This document shows positions 1 to 5,265 of a stretch of DNA of 6,521 bases, piece by piece. This DNA is from CAVAVT01 sp963592185 (GTDB lineage Bacteria; Bacillota; Negativicutes; Selenomonadales; Selenomonadaceae): positions 1 to 6,521 of the forward strand of contig CAVAVT010000082.1 in NCBI GenBank assembly GCA_963592185.1. Reading direction: 5' to 3'. The number at the start of each line of letters is the position of its first letter. Position 1 is the first letter of the stretch. The notes beneath the pieces are model-generated. The model was not told where the DNA came from. It did no database searches and saw only the letters and a list, made by a program, of their open reading frames with translations. The position numbers and the translations under genes were made by a program.

Positions 1-121
1 TGGATAACTTCCTTGACAACTGTGTAAAAGTGTGAATGCACTACTCGCCTTGGATGATAGACGACTGGAATATAGAGCAACTTAGCATATGCTTCCAAGG
101 CTTATCTATACCCTAAGAATT
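1..121. other. Left-edge intergenic stretch, no gene seen
   Basis: This stretch lies downstream of the formyltransferase gene. I see no convincing coding sequence. It holds a perfect 10-bp palindrome AGCATATGCT at 83-92 and a long-range inverted repeat, CCTTGGA (48-54) with TCCAAGG (93-99). No run of T follows on the minus strand, so this is not an obvious intrinsic terminator. The formyltransferase transcript may therefore run on past the left edge. At the extreme left the minus strand reads AAGGAAGTT, which could be a ribosome binding site for a gene just outside, but this cannot be tested here. Confidence 0.4.
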
Positions 122-1294
122 TTAATGATGGAACAGGCGAATATGGGTCATTGCCATGGTGATGCCGTATTTGTCGCAAGTCTCGATTACATTGTCGTCA
201 CGGATGGAACCGCCGGTCTGGGCAATGAAATCTACGCCGCTCTTGTGGGCACGCTCAATATTATCGCCGAAGGGGAAGAACGCATCGGAGCCGAGGGCAA
301 CTCCGTGCTGGTTTTTGAGCCATGCTTCCTTTTCTTCCTTAGTGAAAACAGCAGGCTTCTCAGTAAACACACGCTTCCAGTCATCGCCGCCGAGAAGATC
401 CATATACTCATCGGAAATATATACATCAATAGCGTTATCCCTGTCAGGACGGCGGACATCCTCCTTGAATGGGAGATTCAGCACCTGCGGACTCTGGCGG
501 AGATACCAGTTATCAGCCTTGCTGCCTGCAAGTCTTGTACAATGTACACGGGACTGCTGTCCAGCACCGATGCCGATTGCCTGTCCGCCCTTTGCATAGC
601 AAACGGAATTGGACTGGGTATACTTCAAAGTAATGAGAGCAATGAGAAGGTCACGCTTTGCTTCTTCGGTAAAAGTCTGGCTCTTGGTGGGGATATCCTT
701 CAGGCATTCCTCGGTAATCTCGATGTTGTTGTGTCCCTGCTCAAAGGTGATTCCGAATACCTGCTTGCGCTCAAGCTCAGGAGCCTCATAATTGGGGTCC
801 ATCTCAAGTACAAGGTAGGTTCCCTTACGCTTTTTCAGAAGAATTTCAATAGCCTCCGGGGTGTAGGAAGGAGCAATTATACCGTCAGAAACCTCACGGC
901 TCAAAAATGCAGCGGTCTGTGCATCGCACTCATCGGAAAGTGCAGCAAAATCGCCATAGGAGGACATGCGGTCAGCGCCACGGGCACGGATGTATGCAGT
1001 AGCCATCGGAGTCAGTTCCACACCCTCAACGAAATACATTTTCTTTTCCACTTCAGAAAGGGGAACAGCAACTGCGGCACCTGCAGGGCTTACGTGCTTG
1101 AAGGAAGCTGCAGCAGGAAGACCGGTAGCCTTTTTCAGTTCCCTTACCAGCTGCCAGCTGTTGAAAGCATCCAGAAAGTTAATGTATCCAGGACGGCCGT
1201 TCAGTACCTTGAAGGGGAGCTGTCCATTTTCATTGTATACACGGGCAGGTTTCTGATTAGGGTTGCAGCCATACTTGAGAGCGAGTTCTTCCAT
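122..1294 (-). CDS. purH: Stand-alone AICAR formyltransferase (PurH C-terminal domain only)
   Basis: This 390-aa cytosolic enzyme should transfer a formyl group from 10-formyl-THF to AICAR (ZMP), giving FAICAR, the penultimate step of de novo IMP synthesis. The protein opens at once with LKYGCNPNQ (residues 6-14), the motif that begins the formyltransferase half of bifunctional PurH. It then shows the catalytic Lys-His pair in SFKHVSPAGAA (K66, H67), the SNSVCYAKGGQAIGIGAGQQSR block (about 228-249), and the C-terminal SDAFFPF, GGSIRDD and RLFHH motifs. The N-terminal IMP cyclohydrolase domain (about 200 residues of a normal 510-530) is absent and no remnant is visible upstream, so ring closure must be encoded elsewhere. 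The start is ATG 1294, with AGGAG 8 nt upstream. Upstream in-frame ATGs at 1300 (too close to that site) and 1351 (inside the riboswitch) are rejected. A ZTP riboswitch directly precedes the gene. Confidence 0.93.
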   Translation of the reverse strand: MEELALKYGCNPNQKPARVYNENGQLPFKVLNGRPGYINFLDAFNSWQLVRELKKATGLPAAASFKHVSPAGAAVAVPLSEVEKKMYFVEGVELTPMATAYIRARGADRMSSYGDFAALSDECDAQTAAFLSREVSDGIIAPSYTPEAIEILLKKRKGTYLVLEMDPNYEAPELERKQVFGITFEQGHNNIEITEECLKDIPTKSQTFTEEAKRDLLIALITLKYTQSNSVCYAKGGQAIGIGAGQQSRVHCTRLAGSKADNWYLRQSPQVLNLPFKEDVRRPDRDNAIDVYISDEYMDLLGGDDWKRVFTEKPAVFTKEEKEAWLKNQHGVALGSDAFFPFGDNIERAHKSGVDFIAQTGGSIRDDNVIETCDKYGITMAMTHIRLFHH

Positions 1295-1302
1295 TGTCAT
1301 TT

Positions 1303-1307
1303 CTCCT
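1303..1307 (-). promoter_or_regulatory. Ribosome binding site that fixes the formyltransferase start
   Basis: AGGAG on the minus strand lies 8 nt from ATG 1294 but only 2 nt from ATG 1300. It therefore selects 1294 and gives a 390-aa product starting MEELALKYG. It sits after the riboswitch terminator, so control is most likely by transcription termination and not by hiding this site. Confidence 0.75.
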
Positions 1308-1320
1308 TTTTCACACAAAT

Positions 1321-1365
1321 AAAAAAAACCGACACTTACCCAGGCACTCATGCCCAGACGGTCGG
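1321..1365 (-). terminator. Intrinsic terminator forming the ZTP riboswitch expression platform
   Basis: On the minus strand, CCGAC (1365-1361) pairs with GTCGG (1333-1329). Inside it lies a second stem closing on the loop TGAG (CTGGGCA with TGCCTGG). Eight T residues follow at 1328-1321. The outer strand and the segment after it overlap the conserved CCGUCUGGGCA of the aptamer, so the full terminator and the ligand-bound pseudoknot cannot coexist. Ligand should therefore permit read-through into the formyltransferase gene. Confidence 0.85.
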
Positions 1366-1420
1366 CTTCTCTGCATTGTACTCCATGTGGTCATCCCACT
1401 TCCGTCAGTCATACAATGCC
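1351..1420 (-). promoter_or_regulatory. ZTP/ZMP riboswitch (pfl motif)
   Basis: The aptamer begins with P1, a perfect 8-bp helix of GCATTGTA (1419-1412) and TACAATGC (1380-1373). Inside are the conserved GACTGACGG (1410-1402), a small P2 hairpin GTGG-GATGA-CCAC (1399-1387) and ATGGAG (1386-1381). After the linker comes the hallmark CCGUCUGGGCA (1361-1351). A pseudoknot can form between GACGG (1406-1402) and CCGUC (1361-1357). The usual pfl consensus has G and C where this copy has A and U, a compensatory change that keeps the pairing. This class senses ZTP/ZMP, which rises when 10-formyl-THF is scarce, and turns on purine and one-carbon genes. That fits the downstream AICAR formyltransferase. 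Confidence 0.92.
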
Positions 1421-1429
1421 TATATGGCA

Positions 1430-1458
1430 AATTTAACATTTAGGCTGACTTTTGTCAA
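1430..1458 (-). promoter_or_regulatory. Sigma-A type promoter for the riboswitch and formyltransferase gene
   Basis: On the minus strand there is a perfect -35 box TTGACA (1458-1453), a 17-nt spacer, and a -10 box TAAATT (1435-1430; 4 of 6 consensus bases, with the key A2 and T6 present). Transcription should begin a few bases before P1 of the riboswitch (about 1424), exactly where a leader transcript is expected to start. Confidence 0.75.
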
Positions 1459-1481
1459 GTCCGTGATACTTTCCAGAGACA

Positions 1482-1508
1482 CTCCCCCTGCTAAAGCAAG
1501 GGGCTTAC
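1482..1508 (-). mobile_element. IS200/IS605-like end hairpin (probable remnant)
   Basis: On the minus strand, CCCCTTGC (1503-1496) and GCAGGGGG (1491-1484) form an 8-bp stem with one G-T pair around the loop TTTA. GAGTGTC follows. IS200/IS605 elements carry imperfect hairpins of this style near their ends (C-rich arm, TTTA-type loop, G-rich arm, then GAGT), which also form the 3' end of TnpB-associated guide RNAs. No transposase or tnpB is present in the window and no T-run follows the hairpin. I read it as a solo end or decayed element inserted about 25 bp upstream of the purine promoter. It could instead be a chance GC-rich dyad. Confidence 0.4.
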
Positions 1509-1532
1509 GGGGTTATGATAAATCCTTCAGAG

Positions 1533-1574
1533 AAAAATTTAAGGCAGCAGCCACAACAACCGGGCCGCTGCCTT
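1533..1574 (-). terminator. Intrinsic terminator of the dehydrogenase-isomerase operon
   Basis: On the minus strand, AAGGCAGC (1574-1567) pairs with GCTGCCTT (1548-1541). The stem extends inward to about 12 bp with one G-T pair and closes on a loop of about 10 nt. AAATTTTTC follows at 1540-1532. It lies 24 bp after the isomerase stop codon, so it closes the two-gene sugar operon and insulates the purine promoter. Confidence 0.8.
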
Positions 1575-1598
1575 AATACAAATCCTAGGGAGAAATTA

Positions 1599-2537
1599 TC
1601 ACTGACTGATTGTCTGGCGAAGTGCATCAATGGATGTATTTACACCAGCTTCTACGCTCATGGTGAGGTCTTCCATCTCGAGAGAAACATCGCCATTGTA
1701 GCCCATCATGGAGAGAACGGAGAAGAATTCTTTCCACCACTGCAGGTCCTTGCCGCAGCCAACAGCTACATAATTCCAAACACGGTCCGCAGACTCGGTA
1801 ACAGGACGAGGCTCGAGAAGACCGTTGGTATCAGCCAGACCACGCTCAATGCGTGCATCCTTGCCATGTACATGGAAGATGCAGCCCTTCAGGGCACGTG
1901 CTGCTGCAATTGGATCAGCACCGAGAATCATCATGTGGGATGGGTCAAGGTTGATACCGATGATTGGATCGGTTGCCTCACGAAGCTTAAGCATGGTCTC
2001 TGCGGACCAAACCATGGTACCAGGGAACTCCTCGATAGCAATCTGCTCGATATGATGTTCCTTGGCATAAGCAGCGAACTGCTTCCAGAAGGCAATGGTT
2101 ACTTCCCACTGATACTTATAAGCAGGCTCCATGAAATCCGGCCAGGATACTGTGGAAACAATCCAGTTTGGAGTTTCATCTTTAGGGCTTCCTGCAGGAA
2201 GTCCAGCCATAGCAACGATTTTCTTAACGCCAAGCTTTTCTGCCAAATCAACGCAGTCATACATGGATTTCTCGTAAGCTTCGCCGGTCGCAGAAGGCCA
2301 AAGCGGATTACAGGAAGTGTTGAGAGCGGAGATACGCATACCACGCTTGGTCAGTTCATCCTGAAAAGCCTGCAGCTTCTTGGGATCTGCCAGAAGTTCC
2401 TGCGTATTGCAGTGCTTGCGTGCGCCCCAGCCGCCAGCTGTCATCTCAACAGCATCAATGCCGAGAGATTTTACTTTGTCGAGCATATCTGTGTAGGAAA
2501 GATCCTGGAATACATCTGTACAAATTGCTAACTGCAT
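1599..2537 (-). CDS. Sugar phosphate isomerase/epimerase family protein (xylose isomerase-like TIM barrel)
   Basis: This 312-aa protein of the AP-endonuclease-2/xylose-isomerase-like superfamily includes IolE, D-tagatose 3-epimerase and YcjR relatives. It is a predicted cytosolic, divalent-metal-dependent enzyme acting on a keto-sugar or inosose-type substrate. Visible landmarks are the strand-1 opening MQLAICTDVF, GIDAVEMTAGGWG (26-38), and the probable metal ligands: E169 in IAIEEFPG, D198 and H201 in GINLDPSH, H222/H224 in HVHGKD, and E287 in SLEMED. Length is normal for the family. I chose ATG 2537, with AGGTG 6 nt upstream. A nine-codon extension would need a TTG start that directly abuts the upstream stop and has no ribosome binding site. 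It follows the dehydrogenase gene by 27 bp and is surely co-transcribed. The exact substrate is unknown. Confidence 0.87.
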   Translation of the reverse strand: MQLAICTDVFQDLSYTDMLDKVKSLGIDAVEMTAGGWGARKHCNTQELLADPKKLQAFQDELTKRGMRISALNTSCNPLWPSATGEAYEKSMYDCVDLAEKLGVKKIVAMAGLPAGSPKDETPNWIVSTVSWPDFMEPAYKYQWEVTIAFWKQFAAYAKEHHIEQIAIEEFPGTMVWSAETMLKLREATDPIIGINLDPSHMMILGADPIAAARALKGCIFHVHGKDARIERGLADTNGLLEPRPVTESADRVWNYVAVGCGKDLQWWKEFFSVLSMMGYNGDVSLEMEDLTMSVEAGVNTSIDALRQTISQ

Positions 2538-2564
2538 GTCGTTCACCTGTTTCCTTTTTTTCAA

Positions 2565-3743
2565 TTATTCAAATGGAACCCAAACGCCGCCCTTGTCAGC
2601 GGATTCAACGCACTTGGTAATCCAGCGGATACCATCGATACCAGCGTTGATGTCAGGATAGTTAATCTTCTTGAGTGCTTCCTCATCGCCACGGTTCTTA
2701 GCGTCGATAGCCATAGCAATCTTGAGGTAGATGTTTGCCCAGCTCTCGCCAAGACCTTCAGTGTGGAGGCCGTTCATGCGCTCAAACTCGTTGCAGTCAT
2801 CGCTGAGGTAAGGCATTCCACGATAGAGTTTCTGGTTAGGCTGGCCCTGAACCTCATAGATAAGCTCGTTGGACTGCCAGTCGTTGAACTCAACAGAAGC
2901 CTTGGAGCCAACGATACGGATGTGCTGGGAATCCATGCTGCCAGCGTCCACAGCGGAAACCCACATACGTCCAACAGCACCGTTGTCATAGTGCATGAGA
3001 ACATAAGCGTTGTCCTCCAGCGGAGCACGGGATTTTACGAAGCTCTGGCGGTCGCAGAGAACTTCCTTCAGCTTGATGTCCGGGCAGATGAGCTGGCTCA
3101 TGTAGAAAGTATGGGTTGAAAGGTCGCCGAGTACGAAGGAAGGACCGGACTTCTTCGGGTCAACACGCCACTTCTGAGCTTCGTTCTTCTGGTCGCCGAT
3201 TTCGCTGCAAGCAAAGCCGTGAGTGTAGCTAAGCTCGATCATGTGAATCTGGCCGAGGTCGCCGTTCTGAATCATGGAACGCATCTGGAGGAGCATCTGG
3301 AAACCGGAGAATCCATAAGTAACACCTACGATTTTGCCCTTTTCCTCAGCGAGCTTCTTGATTTCTTCGCCTTCCTCTACAGTGAAGAACAGCGGCTTCT
3401 CGCAGATAACATGGAGGCCGGCATTGAGAGCTGCCTTAGTGATTTCAAAATGAGTGAAGTTTGGAGTAGCGATGGAAACAACTTCGATACCGTCCGGACG
3501 CTTTGCCTCAGCTTCAAACATTGCCTTGTAGTCAGGATAGAGACGCTCTTCAGCAACACCGAGGTTCTTTCCGAAATCCTTGCAGCGCTCATAGTCTACA
3601 TCGAATGCAGCAGCCAGGAGCTGATATGTTGTGTTGTCTCTCAGGGCACCTGTACGATGCTTGTAACCAACCTGACCAGTACGGCCGCCGCCAACAATAC
3701 CCCAACGAAGTGGTCTCTCGATTTTCTTTTCGCCATTCAACAT
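2565..3743 (-). CDS. Gfo/Idh/MocA family oxidoreductase
   Basis: This 392-aa cytosolic NAD(P)-dependent dehydrogenase acts on a sugar, cyclitol or amino-sugar derivative. The N-terminal Rossmann domain shows WGIVGGGRTGQVG (14-26), an acidic strand-2 end (AAAFDVD, about 44-50), ATPNFTHFE (92-100), and the family hallmark CEKPL with catalytic-type Lys116. The C-terminal alpha/beta domain carries GDLSTH (D207, H211), matching the conserved Asp-xxx-His active-site pair. The start is ATG 3743, with AAGGAG 9 nt upstream. A longer reading from a TTG at 3770 is rejected because it runs through that site. It is the first gene of the operon with the isomerase/epimerase. Pairing of these two families is typical of inositol or 3-keto-glycoside routes, where one enzyme oxidises and the other isomerises or epimerises. 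It is divergent from an AraC-type gene, its likely regulator. Confidence 0.9.
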   Translation of the reverse strand: MLNGEKKIERPLRWGIVGGGRTGQVGYKHRTGALRDNTTYQLLAAAFDVDYERCKDFGKNLGVAEERLYPDYKAMFEAEAKRPDGIEVVSIATPNFTHFEITKAALNAGLHVICEKPLFFTVEEGEEIKKLAEEKGKIVGVTYGFSGFQMLLQMRSMIQNGDLGQIHMIELSYTHGFACSEIGDQKNEAQKWRVDPKKSGPSFVLGDLSTHTFYMSQLICPDIKLKEVLCDRQSFVKSRAPLEDNAYVLMHYDNGAVGRMWVSAVDAGSMDSQHIRIVGSKASVEFNDWQSNELIYEVQGQPNQKLYRGMPYLSDDCNEFERMNGLHTEGLGESWANIYLKIAMAIDAKNRGDEEALKKINYPDINAGIDGIRWITKCVESADKGGVWVPFE

Positions 3744-3846
3744 GATAATTATCTCCTTTTCTTGCGCCAAACTTTTTATCGGGCAGCTAGTTATTGTTTG
3801 TTTTTGTTGTTAGGGGGATACGCGCGCGCTGGAAAGGTTTTTAGGA

Positions 3847-3898
3847 AAATAAGACTTTCAAACCCTTGCAAATATTAGGTTTAAAATTTATCTTATTT
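3847..3898 (-). repeat. Nested inverted repeat in the sugar-operon leader
   Basis: The outer arms AAATAAGA (3847-3854) and TCTTATTT (3891-3898) are perfect 8-bp complements. Inner arms AAACC (3860-3864) and GGTTT (3878-3882) are nested within them. The dyad lies downstream of the predicted minus-strand -10 box, so it would be in the mRNA leader. It could be an RNA hairpin or a protein-binding dyad. The AT-rich outer arms make chance occurrence possible. Confidence 0.35.
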
Positions 3899-3902
3899 GT
3901 TC

Positions 3903-3932
3903 TTTACCTTTCGTTTGATTGTATTGTAAAAT
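3903..3932 (+). promoter_or_regulatory. Candidate promoter for the AraC-family gene
   Basis: TTTACC (3903-3908), an 18-nt spacer and TAAAAT (3927-3932, 5 of 6 consensus) make a plausible plus-strand sigma-A promoter about 100 nt from ATG 4037. It overlaps the minus-strand promoter candidate, so the two would be mutually exclusive. The region is AT-rich, so other -10-like hexamers exist and this choice is tentative. Confidence 0.35.
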
Positions 3933-3951
3933 AAATACAGGCAAGCGTAAA
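3923..3951 (-). promoter_or_regulatory. Candidate sigma-A promoter of the sugar operon
   Basis: On the minus strand, TTTACG (3951-3946, 4 of 6), a 17-nt spacer and TACAAT (3928-3923, 5 of 6) form a good match. A weak -35 box suits an activator-dependent promoter. A cre-like sequence and one copy of a direct repeat both cover this -35 box. Confidence 0.5.
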
Positions 3952-3953
3952 CG
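3940..3953. promoter_or_regulatory. cre-like catabolite repression site
   Basis: GGCAAGCGTAAACG fits the CcpA-site pattern TGNAANCGNWNNCA except at the first and last bases, with the central CG correctly placed. It covers the -35 box of the sugar operon promoter, where CcpA binding would repress. Support is a pattern match only. Confidence 0.3.
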
Positions 3954-4000
3954 GTCTATCTTGTTTAAAAATACATCAATCTTGCTAAAACTGTCTAACT
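3949..4000. repeat. Direct repeat, candidate AraC-type operator
   Basis: AAACGGTCTATCT (3949-3961) and AAACTGTCTAACT (3988-4000) agree at 11 of 13 positions, in the same orientation and 39 bp apart. Paired direct repeats are the usual binding arrangement for AraC-family dimers. The distal copy overlaps the -35 region of the sugar operon, the normal place for class II activation. The copy nearer the regulator gene could serve autoregulation or looping. Confidence 0.5.
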
Positions 4001-4036
4001 ATTCAAAATGAACAAACAAAAAAGGTGGTCTTTGTC

Positions 4037-4882
4037 ATGAAAAGTGTGGATCCTGGCATCCTTTCCCAATCTGTATGTTTTTCATTTACCCCTTCCGCTG
4101 CAGCAAAGCAAATGCTGTTCTATCCAACCTGGTGCGGACACTATTATTGTACGAGCCAATATTTCATACGCCGTGATTCATACCCTGCGCTCCTGCTCTT
4201 CTATATACGAAACGGCTCCATGAACTTTTCCTTCCGTGGGAATGACTACCGTGCCCATAAGGGAGATGTGGTACTGCTGGACTGCTATGAACCCCATTCC
4301 TATCATGCAGAAGATGGGCTTGAGTTCCTCTATCTCCATTTTGATGGTTCCAATGCCCGGGAGCTTACGAACTCCATCCTTGAAAATTCAGGCCCCCTCA
4401 TTCAGCTGGAAACCAACAGCGATATTGACCGTGAGCTTTACGACATGGTTTCCTTCTATGAAAAGAATGGCCACGAAATGCCCTTCCAGAGTTCCCTGCG
4501 TATCTACACACTGCTGACCTATCTCTCCATCCCCAACAAAGCTGCTCTAGTAGGCGGCCATGACCCCATCGAACGTACTATAAAATACATCCGCAGCAAT
4601 ATCGGCAAGGACATCACCCTGAATGAGCTTGCCAAGGTCGCCCAGCTAAGCCCCTACTATTTTGCGCACTGTTTCAAGGAACAGACCGGCTACGCCCCCA
4701 TCGAATATGTCATCAACAGCAAGATTGACCAGGCAAAGATAATGCTTGTCCACGGCACCGAGTCAGTGGAGTCTATCGCCTTCTCCCTTGGCTACTCCTC
4801 CAGCAACAGCCTCATCAGCCTTTTCCTCAAAAGAATCGGCATGACCCCACATCAATACCGCAAGCGTAATCGTACACATTAA
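4037..4882 (+). CDS. AraC-family transcriptional regulator
   Basis: This 281-aa regulator has an N-terminal cupin-like sensing domain (about residues 25-140), including GDVVLLDCYEPHSYH (76-90), the ring of His/acidic residues typical of AraC ligand pockets. The C-terminal DNA-binding domain has two helix-turn-helix units. The first is ITLNELAKVAQLSPYYFAHCFKEQTG (193-218). The second spans 243-276 and carries the family signature IAFSLGYSSSNSLISLFLKRIGMTPHQYRK. I chose ATG 4037, with AAGGTGG ending 8 nt upstream. The alternative GTG at 4025 lies inside that ribosome binding site. It is transcribed divergently from the dehydrogenase-isomerase operon and probably activates it when the inducing sugar is present. 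The effector cannot be deduced from sequence. Confidence 0.93.
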   Translation: MKSVDPGILSQSVCFSFTPSAAAKQMLFYPTWCGHYYCTSQYFIRRDSYPALLLFYIRNGSMNFSFRGNDYRAHKGDVVLLDCYEPHSYHAEDGLEFLYLHFDGSNARELTNSILENSGPLIQLETNSDIDRELYDMVSFYEKNGHEMPFQSSLRIYTLLTYLSIPNKAALVGGHDPIERTIKYIRSNIGKDITLNELAKVAQLSPYYFAHCFKEQTGYAPIEYVINSKIDQAKIMLVHGTESVESIAFSLGYSSSNSLISLFLKRIGMTPHQYRKRNRTH

Positions 4883-4930
4883 CGAAGATGTGGCTATTGG
4901 CAAAGCTTCCATGAAATCTCCTGCTGGAAG

Positions 4931-4972
4931 AAAAAAATCCGCTTAACAACCGGAAAATGCATGTAAGCGGAA
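4931..4972 (-). terminator. Terminator-like hairpin reading on the minus strand
   Basis: TCCGCTTA and TAAGCGGA (about 4938-4971) form an 8-bp stem with an 18-nt loop. On the minus strand it is followed directly by seven T residues (4937-4931). On the plus strand only ATCTTTAAAG follows, so its strong direction is minus. It lies beyond the bidirectional terminator at 5030-5065 and may be a backup terminator for the small-gene cassette, or the 3' end of a short minus-strand RNA. Confidence 0.5.
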
Positions 4973-5029
4973 TCTTTAAAGAAGAGCCATATATGGAACT
5001 GTATGAAATTGATTATGATCGTGCCACAT

Positions 5030-5065
5030 AAAAATGCCCTGCCAGTTTTTTGGCAGAGCATTTTT
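5030..5065. terminator. Bidirectional intrinsic terminator between convergent units
   Basis: AAAAATGC (5030-5037) pairs with GCATTTTT (5058-5065), and CTGCCA (5039-5044) pairs with TGGCAG (5051-5056), with one C/A mismatch between the stems. The near-symmetric A and T tracts give a U-rich tail in both directions. It would end the AraC transcript from the left and the YvrJ cassette transcript from the right. Confidence 0.85.
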
Positions 5066-5109
5066 AATATCTAGGGGAAGTCCCCCATTTTATCGAAGAC
5101 CTTGTTAAT

Positions 5110-5250
5110 TTATCGGCGTTCTACCGCCCTTACCAAATCGTGGATACCGTTATCCAGAGCCAGAAGCCGGTTCTCAATCCGCACCAGCAGGAAAGCTGTC
5201 ACCGCCATCGGGAAACCGTAATTGGCTATAGATAGCATAATCTCCTCCAT
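5110..5250 (-). CDS. YvrJ-family small membrane protein
   Basis: This 46-aa peptide starts MEEIMLSIANYGFPMAVTAF and ends in a charged tail, DLVRAVERR. It contains one predicted transmembrane helix (about residues 6-24) followed by an amphipathic charged helix beginning RIENRLLALDN. The (I)AN-x-GFP motif and the LLVRIE segment after the hydrophobic stretch are characteristic of the YvrJ family, whose function is unknown. It lies 15 bp after the DUF2922 gene and is probably co-transcribed. ATG 5250 has a weak GGGGGT site 7 nt upstream. The first codons themselves form GGAGGAG, a strong ribosome binding site for a second ATG at 5238, which would give a 42-aa form. The family's usual M-E-E start favours 5250. 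The gene is short enough to be missed by routine gene calling. Confidence 0.85.
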   Translation of the reverse strand: MEEIMLSIANYGFPMAVTAFLLVRIENRLLALDNGIHDLVRAVERR

Positions 5251-5265
5251 TGGCTATACCCCCAT

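Larger units (their letters stand above)
3744..4036. other. Divergent regulatory region between the sugar operon and the AraC gene
   Basis: No gene is seen in these 293 bases, which are AT-rich apart from an alternating CG tract near 3822-3830. The region contains promoter candidates on both strands, a cre-like site, a direct repeat and a leader dyad, each listed separately. The minus-strand leader from the predicted start site to ATG 3743 would be about 170 nt, long enough for post-initiation control. I recognise no known riboswitch in it. Confidence 0.6.

Noticed and set aside
48..99. Inverted repeat CCTTGGA/TCCAAGG as the formyltransferase terminator
   Set aside because: The loop is about 38 nt and no T-run follows on the minus strand.
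1..121. TTGACA at 13-18 as a plus-strand promoter
   Set aside because: No acceptable -10 hexamer lies 15-19 bases downstream, and the strand leads into antisense sequence.
1295..1351. Longer N-terminus of the formyltransferase from ATG 1351
   Set aside because: That ATG lies inside the conserved riboswitch/terminator hairpin. The AGGAG site and the family's domain boundary place the start at 1294.
89..1576. Long plus-strand open frame of 495 codons
   Set aside because: It runs antisense to the AICAR formyltransferase and on through the riboswitch and terminator. The protein has no recognisable domain, while the opposite strand carries a clear enzyme family.
1515..2531. Plus-strand open frame of 338 codons
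   Set aside because: It is antisense to the isomerase/epimerase gene and includes the operon terminator; no family motifs are seen.
3821..3830. Alternating CG tract as a Z-DNA or recombination signal
   Set aside because: It is too short (about 9 bases) and has no flanking structure to support a function.
3219..3878. Plus-strand open frame of 219 codons over the dehydrogenase start
   Set aside because: It is a shadow of the dehydrogenase gene and its leader, with no domain and no good ribosome binding site.
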